From: an uncultured Saprospiraceae bacterium
GTDB lineage: Bacteria; Bacteroidota; Bacteroidia; Chitinophagales; Saprospiraceae
Reading direction: 5' to 3'
Assembly: GCA_938003955.1 (NCBI GenBank)
Contig: CALKXE010000086.1
Coordinates: 1 to 64,000 of the forward strand
DNA: 64,000 nucleotides
Each line of letters opens with the position of its first letter. The stretch's first letter is position 1. Of the stretch, positions 48,454 to 56,820 are shown piece by piece. Made by a program: the position numbers and the translations under genes. Below the pieces are notes generated by a model, which had not been told where the DNA came from, ran no database searches, and worked only from the letters and a program-made list of their open reading frames with translations.

Positions 48454-48461
48454 CAAAAATA
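48454..48461 (-). promoter_or_regulatory. -7 promoter element of the NtrY-like kinase
   Basis: The minus strand reads TATTTTTG (TAnnTTTG), 18 nt upstream of the start at 48435. Confidence 0.4.
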
Positions 48462-48621
48462 GGGAATTACGTATTAAATAATAATTTAATGTGTTGTATT
48501 TTCTTGAATTTCTTTATTTGTGGCTATTAATTTATGGTTTACCATGCAGTATTGATTTTAAGCCTACAGTGAGCTTAGAAAAATATGATTTCGACTAGAT
48601 TGATTACGGTCGTAAAAAACA

Positions 48622-49440
48622 CTACTTCTGAAACTCCCAAGTAAGAATTCCTGTGGTGATATTATGGTCAAATATTAAGTATTGATCATCTGAGGATAGA
48701 TAGTTTAAACCAGATGCTAAGTACTGAATTCCCTCCTCCGTTTTAAAATCAAATTCATTTGTGTGTTTCCCTATATCACCAGCAACACATATAACCTCAA
48801 TTCCTTTATTGCTAGCGCTAACTAACTTTGGATATACATCCATATAAAAATTGTTTTCATAAAGGGAATAATGAAAATCGCCGAATTGTCCATTTGACAC
48901 AGATGTAATTTGGTCGTCTAGAATCGGATGGCTTGGCATCCAGATGAGCTTATGTGTAAGTACAATCAAGTGTGATGAGTTTGATATAGTATCAATCACG
49001 TTTTCTACCATTATCAGTTGGTCGTCTCTAATACGGCAGGAATCTTTTTGTGTATCTAAAATCACAAATGTAATTCCGTTCTCGTGATGTGTATAGTAAG
49101 ATGGACGTTTAGTGTATGATTCAATCAATGCTGGGTTGCTATAATCATGATTCCCAAGAGACCAATGTGTGCTTTCTGACCCTATATCAAATATGCTATT
49201 GATTAGGTCCATTGATTGATTGTTATGAGAACTTAGATGCGCTAAGTCTCCTCCTAGCAAGGTAATATCGAAATCCGTATAGTCAATGTTAACTGATTTT
49301 GGATGAATCATAGAGTTGTCTTCCATTGCGGTATGGGAAATATGAATGTATTTTCTTATTTCATTAGATGTGTTTACTACAGGATCTACCTTTGTGCAAG
49401 AAAGGATAGTTAAGAGTAAGAAAGCAAACGTAATTTTCAT
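48622..49440 (-). CDS. metallophosphoesterase-like lipoprotein
   Basis: The 272-aa protein, counted from the ATG at 49440, has a lipoprotein signal (MKITFAFLLLTILSC, Cys near 15) and a calcineurin-like fold recognised by GGDLAHLSS, SLGNHDYSNP, LTHKLIW and CVAGDIGKH. The first metal motif normally reads DxH; here the position reads ISHTA, and the final GHxH reads GDIGKH. Some metal ligands therefore differ from the classical set, and the activity may be reduced or specialised. An upstream ATG at 49476 would place 12 extra residues before the signal peptide and is less likely. The gene stands alone. Confidence 0.8.
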   Translation of the reverse strand: MKITFAFLLLTILSCTKVDPVVNTSNEIRKYIHISHTAMEDNSMIHPKSVNIDYTDFDITLLGGDLAHLSSHNNQSMDLINSIFDIGSESTHWSLGNHDYSNPALIESYTKRPSYYTHHENGITFVILDTQKDSCRIRDDQLIMVENVIDTISNSSHLIVLTHKLIWMPSHPILDDQITSVSNGQFGDFHYSLYENNFYMDVYPKLVSASNKGIEVICVAGDIGKHTNEFDFKTEEGIQYLASGLNYLSSDDQYLIFDHNITTGILTWEFQK

Positions 49441-49695
49441 TATTTGTAGATAGCTTATGTTTGGTATTTTTAACAAGATAAAAGTATGGTTTTATTATAC
49501 TTCAGATGCCATGATATAAATTAAGTTTGCTTTTTATATTCTTGGTGACTAATTAACCTTTAATTTATCTGTTTTGTTTGCTGAGAAATTGCAGTTCATC
49601 CTTATTTAGTCATCTATTGTTTGAAATATATCAAGCTGTAAAATTCTTACAAATATAAATTTGAGTTTTAATTGATCATTACATGTAAATAAACA

Positions 49696-49703
49696 ATACC
49701 TTC
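49696..49703 (+). promoter_or_regulatory. promoter of the RNase P RNA gene
   Basis: TACCTTCG differs from TAnnTTTG at one position and is followed by CAG. A TTG at 49672-49674 lies 21 nt upstream. This places the RNA 5' end at about 49710. Confidence 0.55.
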
Positions 49704-49709
49704 GCAGTT

Positions 49710-50073
49710 CAATACCGCTCTATCGCTACTTGCAGAAGTAGAGGAAAGTCCGGACAGCGTAGAGCACCACACCATCTAACGGATGGACTCTGATCTTAGG
49801 ATCGGAGATAGAAAGTGTCGCAGAAAATAACTACCAAACTAACTTTTGTGAAATTTGGAAAAGGTGAAAATGTGAGGTAAGAGCTCACGGTTCTCAGTAG
49901 TAATATTGGGAGTGGATAAACCTTGTGGGCTGCAATGTCACGTATATTTTGACCCGTCTTCGGATGGAGAGTGTCGTTCGCACTTATGCCTAGCATGTCA
50001 AAAGGGGTAGGCAGAATAGATAAATGATAGAGGTCTGTCTTTGATAGATACAGAATCCGGCTTATAGGTATTG
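49710..50073 (+). ncRNA. rnpB: RNase P RNA, bacterial class A
   Basis: The universally conserved block GAGGAAAGTCCGGACA lies near 49740-49756. The 3' counterpart CAGAATCCGGCTTATAGG lies near 50051-50068. The ends CAATACC (49710-49716) and GGTATTG (50067-50073) pair to form helix P1. The ~364-nt length fits the class A type. It is the catalytic RNA that trims the 5' ends of tRNA precursors. The exact ends are inferred from P1 pairing. Confidence 0.95.
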
Positions 50074-50087
50074 TTTTTATTATTAAA

Positions 50088-50124
50088 ACTGAGTGATTGA
50101 ATTATTAATCACTCAGTTTTTTTT
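50088..50124 (+). terminator. terminator of rnpB
   Basis: A perfect 11-bp stem ACTGAGTGATT / AATCACTCAGT is followed by eight T residues. Confidence 0.92.
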
Positions 50125-50374
50125 AACTGTTAGCGTCTAGCTAATTTTGTTTAAAGAATACAGTTTCATGCTGGATTCAAATCTATTTTCTGACTCGATT
50201 CTGGGAAGCTAAGTCGAGTTTCAATTGACTTTTACTTCAAATAATTACAATCTAAAGTAGAAATTCGCTGGTTCATCAGTTATACTGATTTCAAATATTT
50301 GGATTTCTTTCCTGAATAACTAATTGGAGGTACATTGTTGGAGGATATATCTATAGATCAAACTAAAGAGATAC

Positions 50375-50956
50375 ATGAATAAGAGAATAGTAATTGTAAA
50401 TGGACATCCAGATAAAGAAAGTTTTAATTTCGGATTGGCAAAAGCTTATAAACTGGGAGCTGAGAAGTCAGGTGCGGAAGTTCGAGAAATCGTAATTAGA
50501 GACTTGGAGTTCAACCCAAACCTGCAATTTGGATATCGAAAGAGAACAGAACTTGAACCAGATCTTATTGCAAGCCAGGAAACACTAAAATGGGCAGATC
50601 ATATTGTTTGGATTTATCCAGTTTGGTGGGGATCTGTTCCTGCCATAATGAAAGGTTTTTTAGATAGGGTGTTGCTTCCTGGTTTTGCTTTTAAAAAGAG
50701 AGAAGGATCTGTTTGGTGGGATAAGTACTTTACAGGTAAAACAGCAAGGCTAATTTGCACAATGGATCAGCCGACTTGGTTTTATAGATTCATAAACAAA
50801 TGCCCAAGTCACAATGCTATGAAGAAATTGACAATGAATTTCATAGGCGTAAAGTCTGTGAAAATCACATCAATTGGACCGCTTAGATTATCGAAAGACA
50901 AGTTTAGAATCAATTGGTTAAATAAGATTGAAAAGCTTGGAAGTAGTAATAAATAA
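50375..50956 (+). CDS. NAD(P)H-dependent oxidoreductase, flavodoxin-like fold
   Basis: The 193-aa protein begins with RIVIVNGHPDKESFNFGLA, the FMN/FAD-binding phosphate loop of the NQO1/KefF/MdaB family. It also has the conserved WADHIVWIYPVWWGSVPAIMKGFLDR-type segment and FAFK before the C-terminal part. It probably reduces quinones or other small electron acceptors. It is transcribed alone, and a 250-nt region after rnpB separates it from the upstream gene. Confidence 0.93.
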   Translation: MNKRIVIVNGHPDKESFNFGLAKAYKLGAEKSGAEVREIVIRDLEFNPNLQFGYRKRTELEPDLIASQETLKWADHIVWIYPVWWGSVPAIMKGFLDRVLLPGFAFKKREGSVWWDKYFTGKTARLICTMDQPTWFYRFINKCPSHNAMKKLTMNFIGVKSVKITSIGPLRLSKDKFRINWLNKIEKLGSSNK

Positions 50957-51029
50957 TAGGCAAACTTAGTATTAGAGGATTTACTAGATTAATAGTGCGG
51001 TTTTCATCTAAGCATAGTTTTAGAGAGGA

Positions 51030-51051
51030 AGTGATTCAAAATAGAATCACT
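51030..51051 (-). terminator. hairpin overlapping the stop of the VWA/MopE gene
   Basis: A perfect 8-bp inverted repeat AGTGATTC / GAATCACT with a 6-nt loop includes the stop codon of the gene at 51047-52657. No strong T run follows, so termination would be weak. Confidence 0.4.
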
Positions 51052-52657
51052 CCTTGATCTCAACAATATTCGCAATATTCAACACGCCATGATTGGTAAT
51101 CGAAATCGGATTAATCAAATCAACTTTCAGAGATATGCTGTCGAGGGATAAATCCCCGTAATTCAGAATAGAACCTCCATTGATAGCATTCAGTCCTTTG
51201 TCAAGTTTTAGATCAAATAATGAAACGTGAGTATTAGGATTTATTATGAAAGCTTGAGATAGATAGTCAGCATTCACAGTAAGATGATCAATACCTAATC
51301 CTTGTATGACGACATCTCTGTATACGTTAAAAGGGTCACCCGTAAGCGTAATCGTACTATCCGTAAGAAATGGAACAAAAGTTATCGTATCCTTACATGT
51401 GTTCTCTATAAAATAACGAAGTGAAAGATTGCCGTTTTCTAGGACATTGGACACGAAGTCTATTGGTGTGCAGTCTGCATTAAATCCTTCATCAATGAGA
51501 CCGTTACAATTATTGTCTTTACCATCGCAGATTTCTATCGCGCCAGGGTATATATCAGGATTAGCGTCGTTACAGTCGCTGTACGGAGGATCTGAATAGT
51601 AATTATTCCTCCATCCGTCGCCATCATCATCATAACCTCCTCCTTGTAAACAGTCTAATATGCCATCATCATCCAAATCGTAATATATAGTTCCAAGAAC
51701 AGCTAATATTGTAAGGTCTAGCTCGTCATAAGCTGAAACATAAAAGATATCATAATTTTGATCTTGTACTATACAACTGATAAGATTTGGATTGAAACTG
51801 TTTCCAACACCAATAATCTTCATATTGATATCATTTATATTTAGTGTATTTGCAAGTGGACAGGGTGATTGGGATGAGGAAGGAAATGGATTACCATCTG
51901 TAACTAAGAGGTTAACTCTAATATTATCACCACTAGTTTGATTTAAGTATGTATTGATACTTTGCTGTACAGCATCTTTGGTATGTGTCCATCCACCTAC
52001 ATAATCAATAGAATCTATACTAGCCAGTATCGAGTCAAGTGACTGATCATCATCAAATCCATGTGCTAATAATGTATCAGTCGCGAAGCTACTTATTGCA
52101 TACCTGTTGGTATTTGTAGAGTCGATAGTGATCAATGTATCTATAAGGTCTTTGGCAAAACCTACTGCTTGTGCCCATCCAGCAGCTCCTACAGATCCGG
52201 ATCTATCTAAGGTAATCATGATGTCCTTATTACCACATTCATTAATCTCAGGTTGACATGCATCACCTATACCATCACCATTGGAATCTATTTGAGTAGG
52301 GTTGAATACAGACGAACAATTATCTTCGCTGTCTAGTATACCATCATTGTCAAAGTTGAATACTACCGTGATCATCTGGTTGCAAATTGTGCTCATACCT
52401 TCAGAGTCTGTGTAGGTCCATATAACTATTGTAGTTCCGATAGGTAGATTATATCCTGAAGATACATCTGGTGATCCATTGATTGCTGGGTCGTAGATGA
52501 CATTGTCAAAAGCATAGAAGCACTTTTGGATGTCGGTTGTCACGATGGTATCATTGAGGCAAACTTGTTGTGCTTGAATACTACAAGTAGATATAATGAA
52601 AAATGATATTGATAGAAAGGAAATGCAGAATATAGATGCATTATTTGATGCAGTCAT
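51047..52657 (-). CDS. secreted protein with HYR-like, thrombospondin type 3, VWA and MopE-like repeats
   Basis: The 536-aa protein has a signal peptide (about 1-30, ending in CSIQAQ) and an HYR-like domain at about 31-100. Thrombospondin type 3 calcium repeats follow at about 103-135 (DNDGILDSEDNC). A von Willebrand A domain at about 145-330 has an intact MIDAS DRSGS at 151-155. A MopE-type metal-binding repeat lies at about 372-402 (DCNDANPDIYPGAIEICDGK). A C-terminal stretch then resembles the start of a beta-helix (ITLTGDPFNV, LTVNADYLS). No T9SS sorting domain follows, unlike related proteins, so it may be truncated or periplasmic. It is monocistronic. Confidence 0.85.
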   Translation of the reverse strand: MTASNNASIFCISFLSISFFIISTCSIQAQQVCLNDTIVTTDIQKCFYAFDNVIYDPAINGSPDVSSGYNLPIGTTIVIWTYTDSEGMSTICNQMITVVFNFDNDGILDSEDNCSSVFNPTQIDSNGDGIGDACQPEINECGNKDIMITLDRSGSVGAAGWAQAVGFAKDLIDTLITIDSTNTNRYAISSFATDTLLAHGFDDDQSLDSILASIDSIDYVGGWTHTKDAVQQSINTYLNQTSGDNIRVNLLVTDGNPFPSSSQSPCPLANTLNINDINMKIIGVGNSFNPNLISCIVQDQNYDIFYVSAYDELDLTILAVLGTIYYDLDDDGILDCLQGGGYDDDGDGWRNNYYSDPPYSDCNDANPDIYPGAIEICDGKDNNCNGLIDEGFNADCTPIDFVSNVLENGNLSLRYFIENTCKDTITFVPFLTDSTITLTGDPFNVYRDVVIQGLGIDHLTVNADYLSQAFIINPNTHVSLFDLKLDKGLNAINGGSILNYGDLSLDSISLKVDLINPISITNHGVLNIANIVEIKE

Positions 52658-52834
52658 AGGTTTTGGTGGCTGAGGTATATCAAATATACTTATTAATGGT
52701 TTGATATTTTAATAAGTCGTAACAATGCTGAGAAAGTCGCTCTACATTAAAAAAAAATATCGGGTTTCTGATTTTCGAAAAAGTCAATGAAATTGAAATA
52801 CACCTAATAATCTTATTCTGCATGGGAGTTAAAT

Positions 52835-52862
52835 AAGGAACTCAAGTTTCCATGAGTTCCTT
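52835..52862 (-). terminator. terminator after the thioredoxin-like gene
   Basis: A perfect 10-bp inverted repeat AAGGAACTCA (52835-52844) / TGAGTTCCTT (52853-52862) lies 20 nt past the stop. The T tract on the minus strand is short. Confidence 0.6.
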
Positions 52863-52882
52863 TACAAAATTAATTGTTGACA

Positions 52883-53386
52883 TTATTTTGAATCTAAAAT
52901 CTCTTTCAATTGCTCTGGAGATTTATACCCTCTAATCGTCTGTAATTTATTCAGATCGGAATCTAAAACAACCAAAGAGGGATAAGACAACTGACCATCC
53001 AATAACTCTGAAGCTAATGTATGGCTTCCTCTTTTGCCGTTAGAAACGTAATTGTATGTCTTCCCATTAAAGACGGCCTCTTCCCTCTGCTCGGCATTAA
53101 ACTTTACCAGGTGATAGTTCTCTTCTAAATGAGACTTCATTTCTGAGTTTTGAAATGTTTTTTCATCCATGACCTTACACCATTTGCACCAATCAGTATA
53201 TACATCCACTAAGATCTTCTTATTGTCTTTTTTTGATAAAGCAATAGCATTGTCTAGGGTAGTCCATTGTTTGGTCGTTTCGATCTTGGCAGGAGTATTG
53301 GCGGATGCTTCTGGCACACAACTTTGATAAATTAGTCCACTACCCACAAAAAATAGTACTGAAAAAATAATTGAATTGAATTTCAT
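52883..53386 (-). CDS. thioredoxin-fold protein, envelope-located
   Basis: The 167-aa protein has an N-terminal hydrophobic segment (about 5-22) ending at Cys23, so it is either a lipoprotein or a secreted protein; the lipobox (YQSC) is atypical. The thioredoxin-like domain follows with the redox pair CKWC (Cys67, Cys70) in DVYTDWCKWCKVM. A cis-proline region, YPSLVVLDSDLNKL, lies near residue 135. It probably reduces or isomerises disulfides in the periplasm. Confidence 0.88.
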   Translation of the reverse strand: MKFNSIIFSVLFFVGSGLIYQSCVPEASANTPAKIETTKQWTTLDNAIALSKKDNKKILVDVYTDWCKWCKVMDEKTFQNSEMKSHLEENYHLVKFNAEQREEAVFNGKTYNYVSNGKRGSHTLASELLDGQLSYPSLVVLDSDLNKLQTIRGYKSPEQLKEILDSK

Positions 53387-53518
53387 AATTCTTGATTTTT
53401 AGAACTTAAAAAGCTCTGATTAATATTAAATAATTTTCGAGTCAAAACTATAGCCGTTTTGTTTCGAATTCAAGAATAGGAGGGTGTGTAATTGAAGGCT
53501 TTAGGGTTGAATAAAGGA

Positions 53519-54598
53519 CTAGACCCCCGTATTTATTAGAGATTTAGCTATTTGTCTAGCTTCGTTTCTGTTTTTTACATTTAGTTTTGCGTATAGCTTA
53601 TTGATATGTGTTTTTACTGTGCTAAGTTCAATAAACAATTCGGATGCTATTTCTTTGTTTGATTTTCCTTCGTAGATAAGAGTTAATATTTTTTCTTCTT
53701 GCTGGGTTAATGCTGGCCGTTTTTTTTCAGGGGTATTTGTATTTGTTGGTATTGACTCCTGAGTTCTAGTTGATAAATTTCGGATTCTTAATACAGAGAT
53801 AAAAAGAGAAATAGATAGCATAGCTATTAAGATCGCTGCCCACCATGGTAAAGCCATATTTGATGATTTACTGCCTTGATGGTAGTTTAACTTTCTAAAA
53901 TAGTTATCGGTATAGTCATGATTAGGAAGATCATTAGATAATCGTTCGGCAAACGACTTGTATATCTCAGATTCTTCTTCATAATATTGATCTATGTCAG
54001 TATTTACTAAAGCCGCCAATGACACAAGTGTATTCTGACACGTATCTGCAAACTGGAAAAGATCTCTATTTAGCTTTTGTTTAGAAAATTGTAGTTCCGA
54101 TGGAAACTTGATCTCATGAAAATAAAAGCTGGGGAATATCAATTCGCTCAATGATTTAAATAAGGTGTTTGGGGAGCTGCCTAATACTTGATAGTTTGAA
54201 AAAGGTGAGCTACTACTTTGATCAGCTTCAAGATGGATTTGAGTATTATTATCTAATATAAGATGTATGAAGTTGTGGTCATCGCCACCAATGTACATAC
54301 ATGCATCGAATTCTGTATTTTCTTCTTTGATCAAGTATAGTCTATAATATCGAGCATCTGGAGGTAGGTTGTCTCCATTGATTGTGAAACTACCATCTTC
54401 ATTAATAGAACCTACTTGTATAATGTTAGATGGATTTGCTTTGTAATAATTGTCTAATTTATCTACTGTAGAGAGGAAAATCTGACGTTGCCAGTTGGGT
54501 GATAGATTCACGACACCTGTGATTCGATACTCGGCACTTGCAATATTTAAAAATGCAAGTGCGAAAACCAGAATTAAGAATAGTCGTTTCGCTATCAT
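53519..54598 (-). CDS. membrane-anchored LuxR-type transcriptional regulator
   Basis: The 359-aa protein has a signal sequence (1-22, ending in ASA) and an extracytoplasmic domain of ~225 residues with a beta-rich start (YRITGVVNLSPNWQRQIFL) resembling DUF4369-like domains. A transmembrane helix at about 252-272 (PWWAAILIAMLSISLFISVL) leads to a cytoplasmic LuxR/GerE helix-turn-helix at about 296-355 (LTQQEEKILTLIYEGKSNKE, IASELFIELSTVKTHINKLY). This would be a one-component transmembrane regulator that couples an envelope signal directly to DNA binding. The signal and targets are unknown. Confidence 0.85.
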   Translation of the reverse strand: MIAKRLFLILVFALAFLNIASAEYRITGVVNLSPNWQRQIFLSTVDKLDNYYKANPSNIIQVGSINEDGSFTINGDNLPPDARYYRLYLIKEENTEFDACMYIGGDDHNFIHLILDNNTQIHLEADQSSSSPFSNYQVLGSSPNTLFKSLSELIFPSFYFHEIKFPSELQFSKQKLNRDLFQFADTCQNTLVSLAALVNTDIDQYYEEESEIYKSFAERLSNDLPNHDYTDNYFRKLNYHQGSKSSNMALPWWAAILIAMLSISLFISVLRIRNLSTRTQESIPTNTNTPEKKRPALTQQEEKILTLIYEGKSNKEIASELFIELSTVKTHINKLYAKLNVKNRNEARQIAKSLINTGV

Positions 54599-54669
54599 TA
54601 TATGAATATAGTTGCATTGGCTGTTATTTCTGATTATAAAATTGAATTTAGTATAATTTTAATCATTAG

Positions 54670-54828
54670 ATTCTCCGATGCCTGCGTCGGGGGCATAAGA
54701 AGTATGATTTTGCATAAAAACGCCTCATTATAAAAAAGATCTGAGTTTCGACCTTTTGGTTTAAAAGGTTTTGGGGAATACTCCATCCGTTTGCAGTAGG
54801 GTAGTCAAAATTTAGGATCTTTTACTTG
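54670..54828. repeat. diverged intergenic repeat, family A, copy 2
   Basis: Same element as 2645-2805, in the same orientation on the plus strand. Conserved blocks in the same order include GATGCCTGCGTCGG, TTTTGCATAAAA, AAAAAAGATC and CTCCATC, ending in GTCAAAATTTAGGATCTTTT. The hairpin of copy 1 is weaker here. Confidence 0.6.
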
Positions 54829-54995
54829 ACTACGCTAGTTAACATGATCTTATACATATAGAAATATAAGATACAATCACCCAGAATTAAGATAGCCAGT
54901 AGTTTATAAATAATTAATAGAATTAATACGTTTATAATTGCATACATTTTCACTATTTACCCCCGTTAACTATTGGTATAATTAACTAAAAGTAG

Positions 54996-55003
54996 TATCT
55001 TTG
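54996..55003 (+). promoter_or_regulatory. -33/-7 promoter of rpmE
   Basis: TATCTTTG, followed by CAC, has a TTG at 54973-54975 with a 20-nt spacer, a full match to the Bacteroidota consensus. The transcript leader is about 75 nt. Confidence 0.8.
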
Positions 55004-55085
55004 CACTCCGAATAATAGAAGAAGAGCAATTAATATTTTTTGTTGCGCTTCAAAAACGTAATAAAGAACTGAAAATAAATTAGTT

Positions 55086-55388
55086 ATGCAAAAAGATATC
55101 CACCCAAAAGAGTACAGAAAGGTAATCTTCAAAGATATATCAAACGACATTTCTTTCATGTCTAGCTCATGTGCTGACTCAAAAGAAACAGTTGAGTGGG
55201 AAGATGGTAACGAATATCCATTAATAAAATTGGAAATTTCATCTTCATCTCATCCGTTCTTTACTGGTAAAATGAAGTTCGTAGATACTGCGGGTAGAAT
55301 TGATAAGTTCAACAAAAAATTCGCCAAGTTTGATAATCTTACGTCAAAGCCTGACCCTGAAGATGAAGTTGAAGAAACAGAAAGTTAA
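55086..55388 (+). CDS. rpmE2: 50S ribosomal protein L31, type B
   Basis: The 100-aa protein has the L31 signature ([39 protein letters not shown]-type end) and lacks the CxxC zinc motifs of type A L31, so it is the zinc-independent type B form. A charged acidic tail ([11 protein letters not shown]) extends beyond the core. It is a component of the 50S subunit near the central protuberance. It is monocistronic with a clear promoter and terminator. Confidence 0.97.
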   Translation: MQKDIHPKEYRKVIFKDISNDISFMSSSCADSKETVEWEDGNEYPLIKLEISSSSHPFFTGKMKFVDTAGRIDKFNKKFAKFDNLTSKPDPEDEVEETES

Positions 55389-55399
55389 AAAAATATTGA

Positions 55400-55424
55400 A
55401 AGCCCTCATCTGAGGGCTTTTTTT
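55400..55424 (+). terminator. terminator of rpmE2
   Basis: A perfect 9-bp stem AAGCCCTCA / TGAGGGCTT with a 2-nt TC loop (in practice opened to 4) is followed by TTTTTTT. Confidence 0.9.
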
Positions 55425-55482
55425 ATACATATAAATATCTACTGCCATAAGGCGAAATATAGAAAACCTACTAGCGATTAAC

Positions 55483-56703
55483 ATGAAGACTAATATCATA
55501 CTTTTCGACGATGACAACTGGGAAGGCTTGCTTCCACTAACTTTTACTAGGCCCATATGCGAGCTTAGAGTCGGGATACTTACGATCAGAGAAAAATGGG
55601 AAAAACACCTTGATGCAGTAGGAAGTTATATTACTCAAGATTTTCTATCTGAAAAATTTCCTATCCATATAGAAGAGGATAATATAATTATCAATAGTAC
55701 GGTACTTCCTACACCAAAGTTATTGAAGCTAATTAAGCAATTGGCTCCTAATGAAGCTATATTAGATGGAGATGAGCTTTTAGCCGCTAGATTAACAAGA
55801 GAACAGTTTGATAGTCTTATCGATGATACGGGAATTACGGAACTAGAAGGAATAGATGTATCAAATGATACGGGGCTGATACGTAGAGTGCTTCGACCTT
55901 ATGATTTGTTTACATATAATGATGTGGAGCTGAGGAATGATTTTGCCATATTAACAAAAGGTAGACAGTCGGCACCATTAAGTGATACCAATACAATTAT
56001 CAATCCGCTGGAAATATTCTTAGAGGAAGGAGCGTCAGTAGAATGTGCTATACTCAATGCAACGACTGGGCCGATCTATGTTGGCAAAGATGCGACTATC
56101 ATGGAAGGAAGTATAGTGAGAGGAGCACTTGCAATGTGTGAAGGCGCTGTACTGAAACTCGGAACAAAGATTTATGGAGCTACGACAATTGGACCTTATA
56201 GTAAGGTAGGTGGCGAAGTAAGTAATAGTATTCTGACAGGATACTCAAGTAAAGGACATGAAGGTTACCTAGGGAATTCTGTTCTTGGTGAATGGTGTAA
56301 TTTAGGAGCGGACACAAATACGTCCAATCTAAAGAATAATTACGACGAGGTAAAACTATGGTCGTATGAAGATCAGAAGTTTGCAAAGACTGGACTACAG
56401 TTTTGCGGTCTAATTATGGGAGACCATTCTAAGACAGGTATCAATACCATGTTTAACACAGGAACTGTAGTAGGAGTAAATGCTAATATCTTCGGCAGTG
56501 GATATCCTAGGAATTATATTCCATCATATTCATGGGGAGGTGCTTCGGGATTCAAAACTTATTTAATCAATAAGTCTTTAGATACTGCAGAGAAAGTGAT
56601 GGCTCGAAGAGATGTACCGCTTACGAACGAAGATCGAGTAATCCTAGAACACATTTTCCTCGATACTTCAAAGTATAGAATCTGGGAGAAAGCTGGCAAG
56701 TAG
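55483..56703 (+). CDS. GlmU-like putative sugar nucleotidyltransferase
   Basis: The 406-aa protein starts NIILFDDDNWEGLLPLTFTRPI, the conserved opening of the Bacteroidota GlmU-related family, and then has a left-handed beta-helix hexapeptide domain at about 185-350 (for example GPIYVGKDATIMEGSIVRG, GPYSKVGGEVSNSILTGYS). The N-terminal half differs from true GlmU and lacks its GSGGTxxAxxxxK-type nucleotide loop, so the sugar-nucleotide activity is uncertain. It may work in envelope polysaccharide synthesis. Confidence 0.8.
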   Translation: MKTNIILFDDDNWEGLLPLTFTRPICELRVGILTIREKWEKHLDAVGSYITQDFLSEKFPIHIEEDNIIINSTVLPTPKLLKLIKQLAPNEAILDGDELLAARLTREQFDSLIDDTGITELEGIDVSNDTGLIRRVLRPYDLFTYNDVELRNDFAILTKGRQSAPLSDTNTIINPLEIFLEEGASVECAILNATTGPIYVGKDATIMEGSIVRGALAMCEGAVLKLGTKIYGATTIGPYSKVGGEVSNSILTGYSSKGHEGYLGNSVLGEWCNLGADTNTSNLKNNYDEVKLWSYEDQKFAKTGLQFCGLIMGDHSKTGINTMFNTGTVVGVNANIFGSGYPRNYIPSYSWGGASGFKTYLINKSLDTAEKVMARRDVPLTNEDRVILEHIFLDTSKYRIWEKAGK

Positions 56704-56820
56704 TTTATTCTATTTTTAATCTTATTAATATTGGTATTTCAGAGACATAAATAGTCTTGCAGTTTTCGAACACACAGTTTGATACTATTTCATTAGTTTT
56801 GTGCGACCATTAAGAATAGA

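Larger units (their letters stand above)
54599..55085. other. 487-nt intergenic region with repeat copy A2 and the L31 promoter
   Basis: It holds repeat copy A2 (54670-54828) and about 160 nt of AT-rich sequence before the rpmE promoter at 54996-55003. No gene is visible. Confidence 0.55.

Noticed and set aside
49441-49476. ATG at 49476 as start of the metallophosphoesterase-like gene
   Set aside because: It would put 12 residues before the lipoprotein signal; the ATG at 49440 gives a normal signal sequence.
49796-49996. A 66-codon minus-strand frame inside rnpB
   Set aside because: The region is a well-supported RNase P RNA; the frame is fortuitous.
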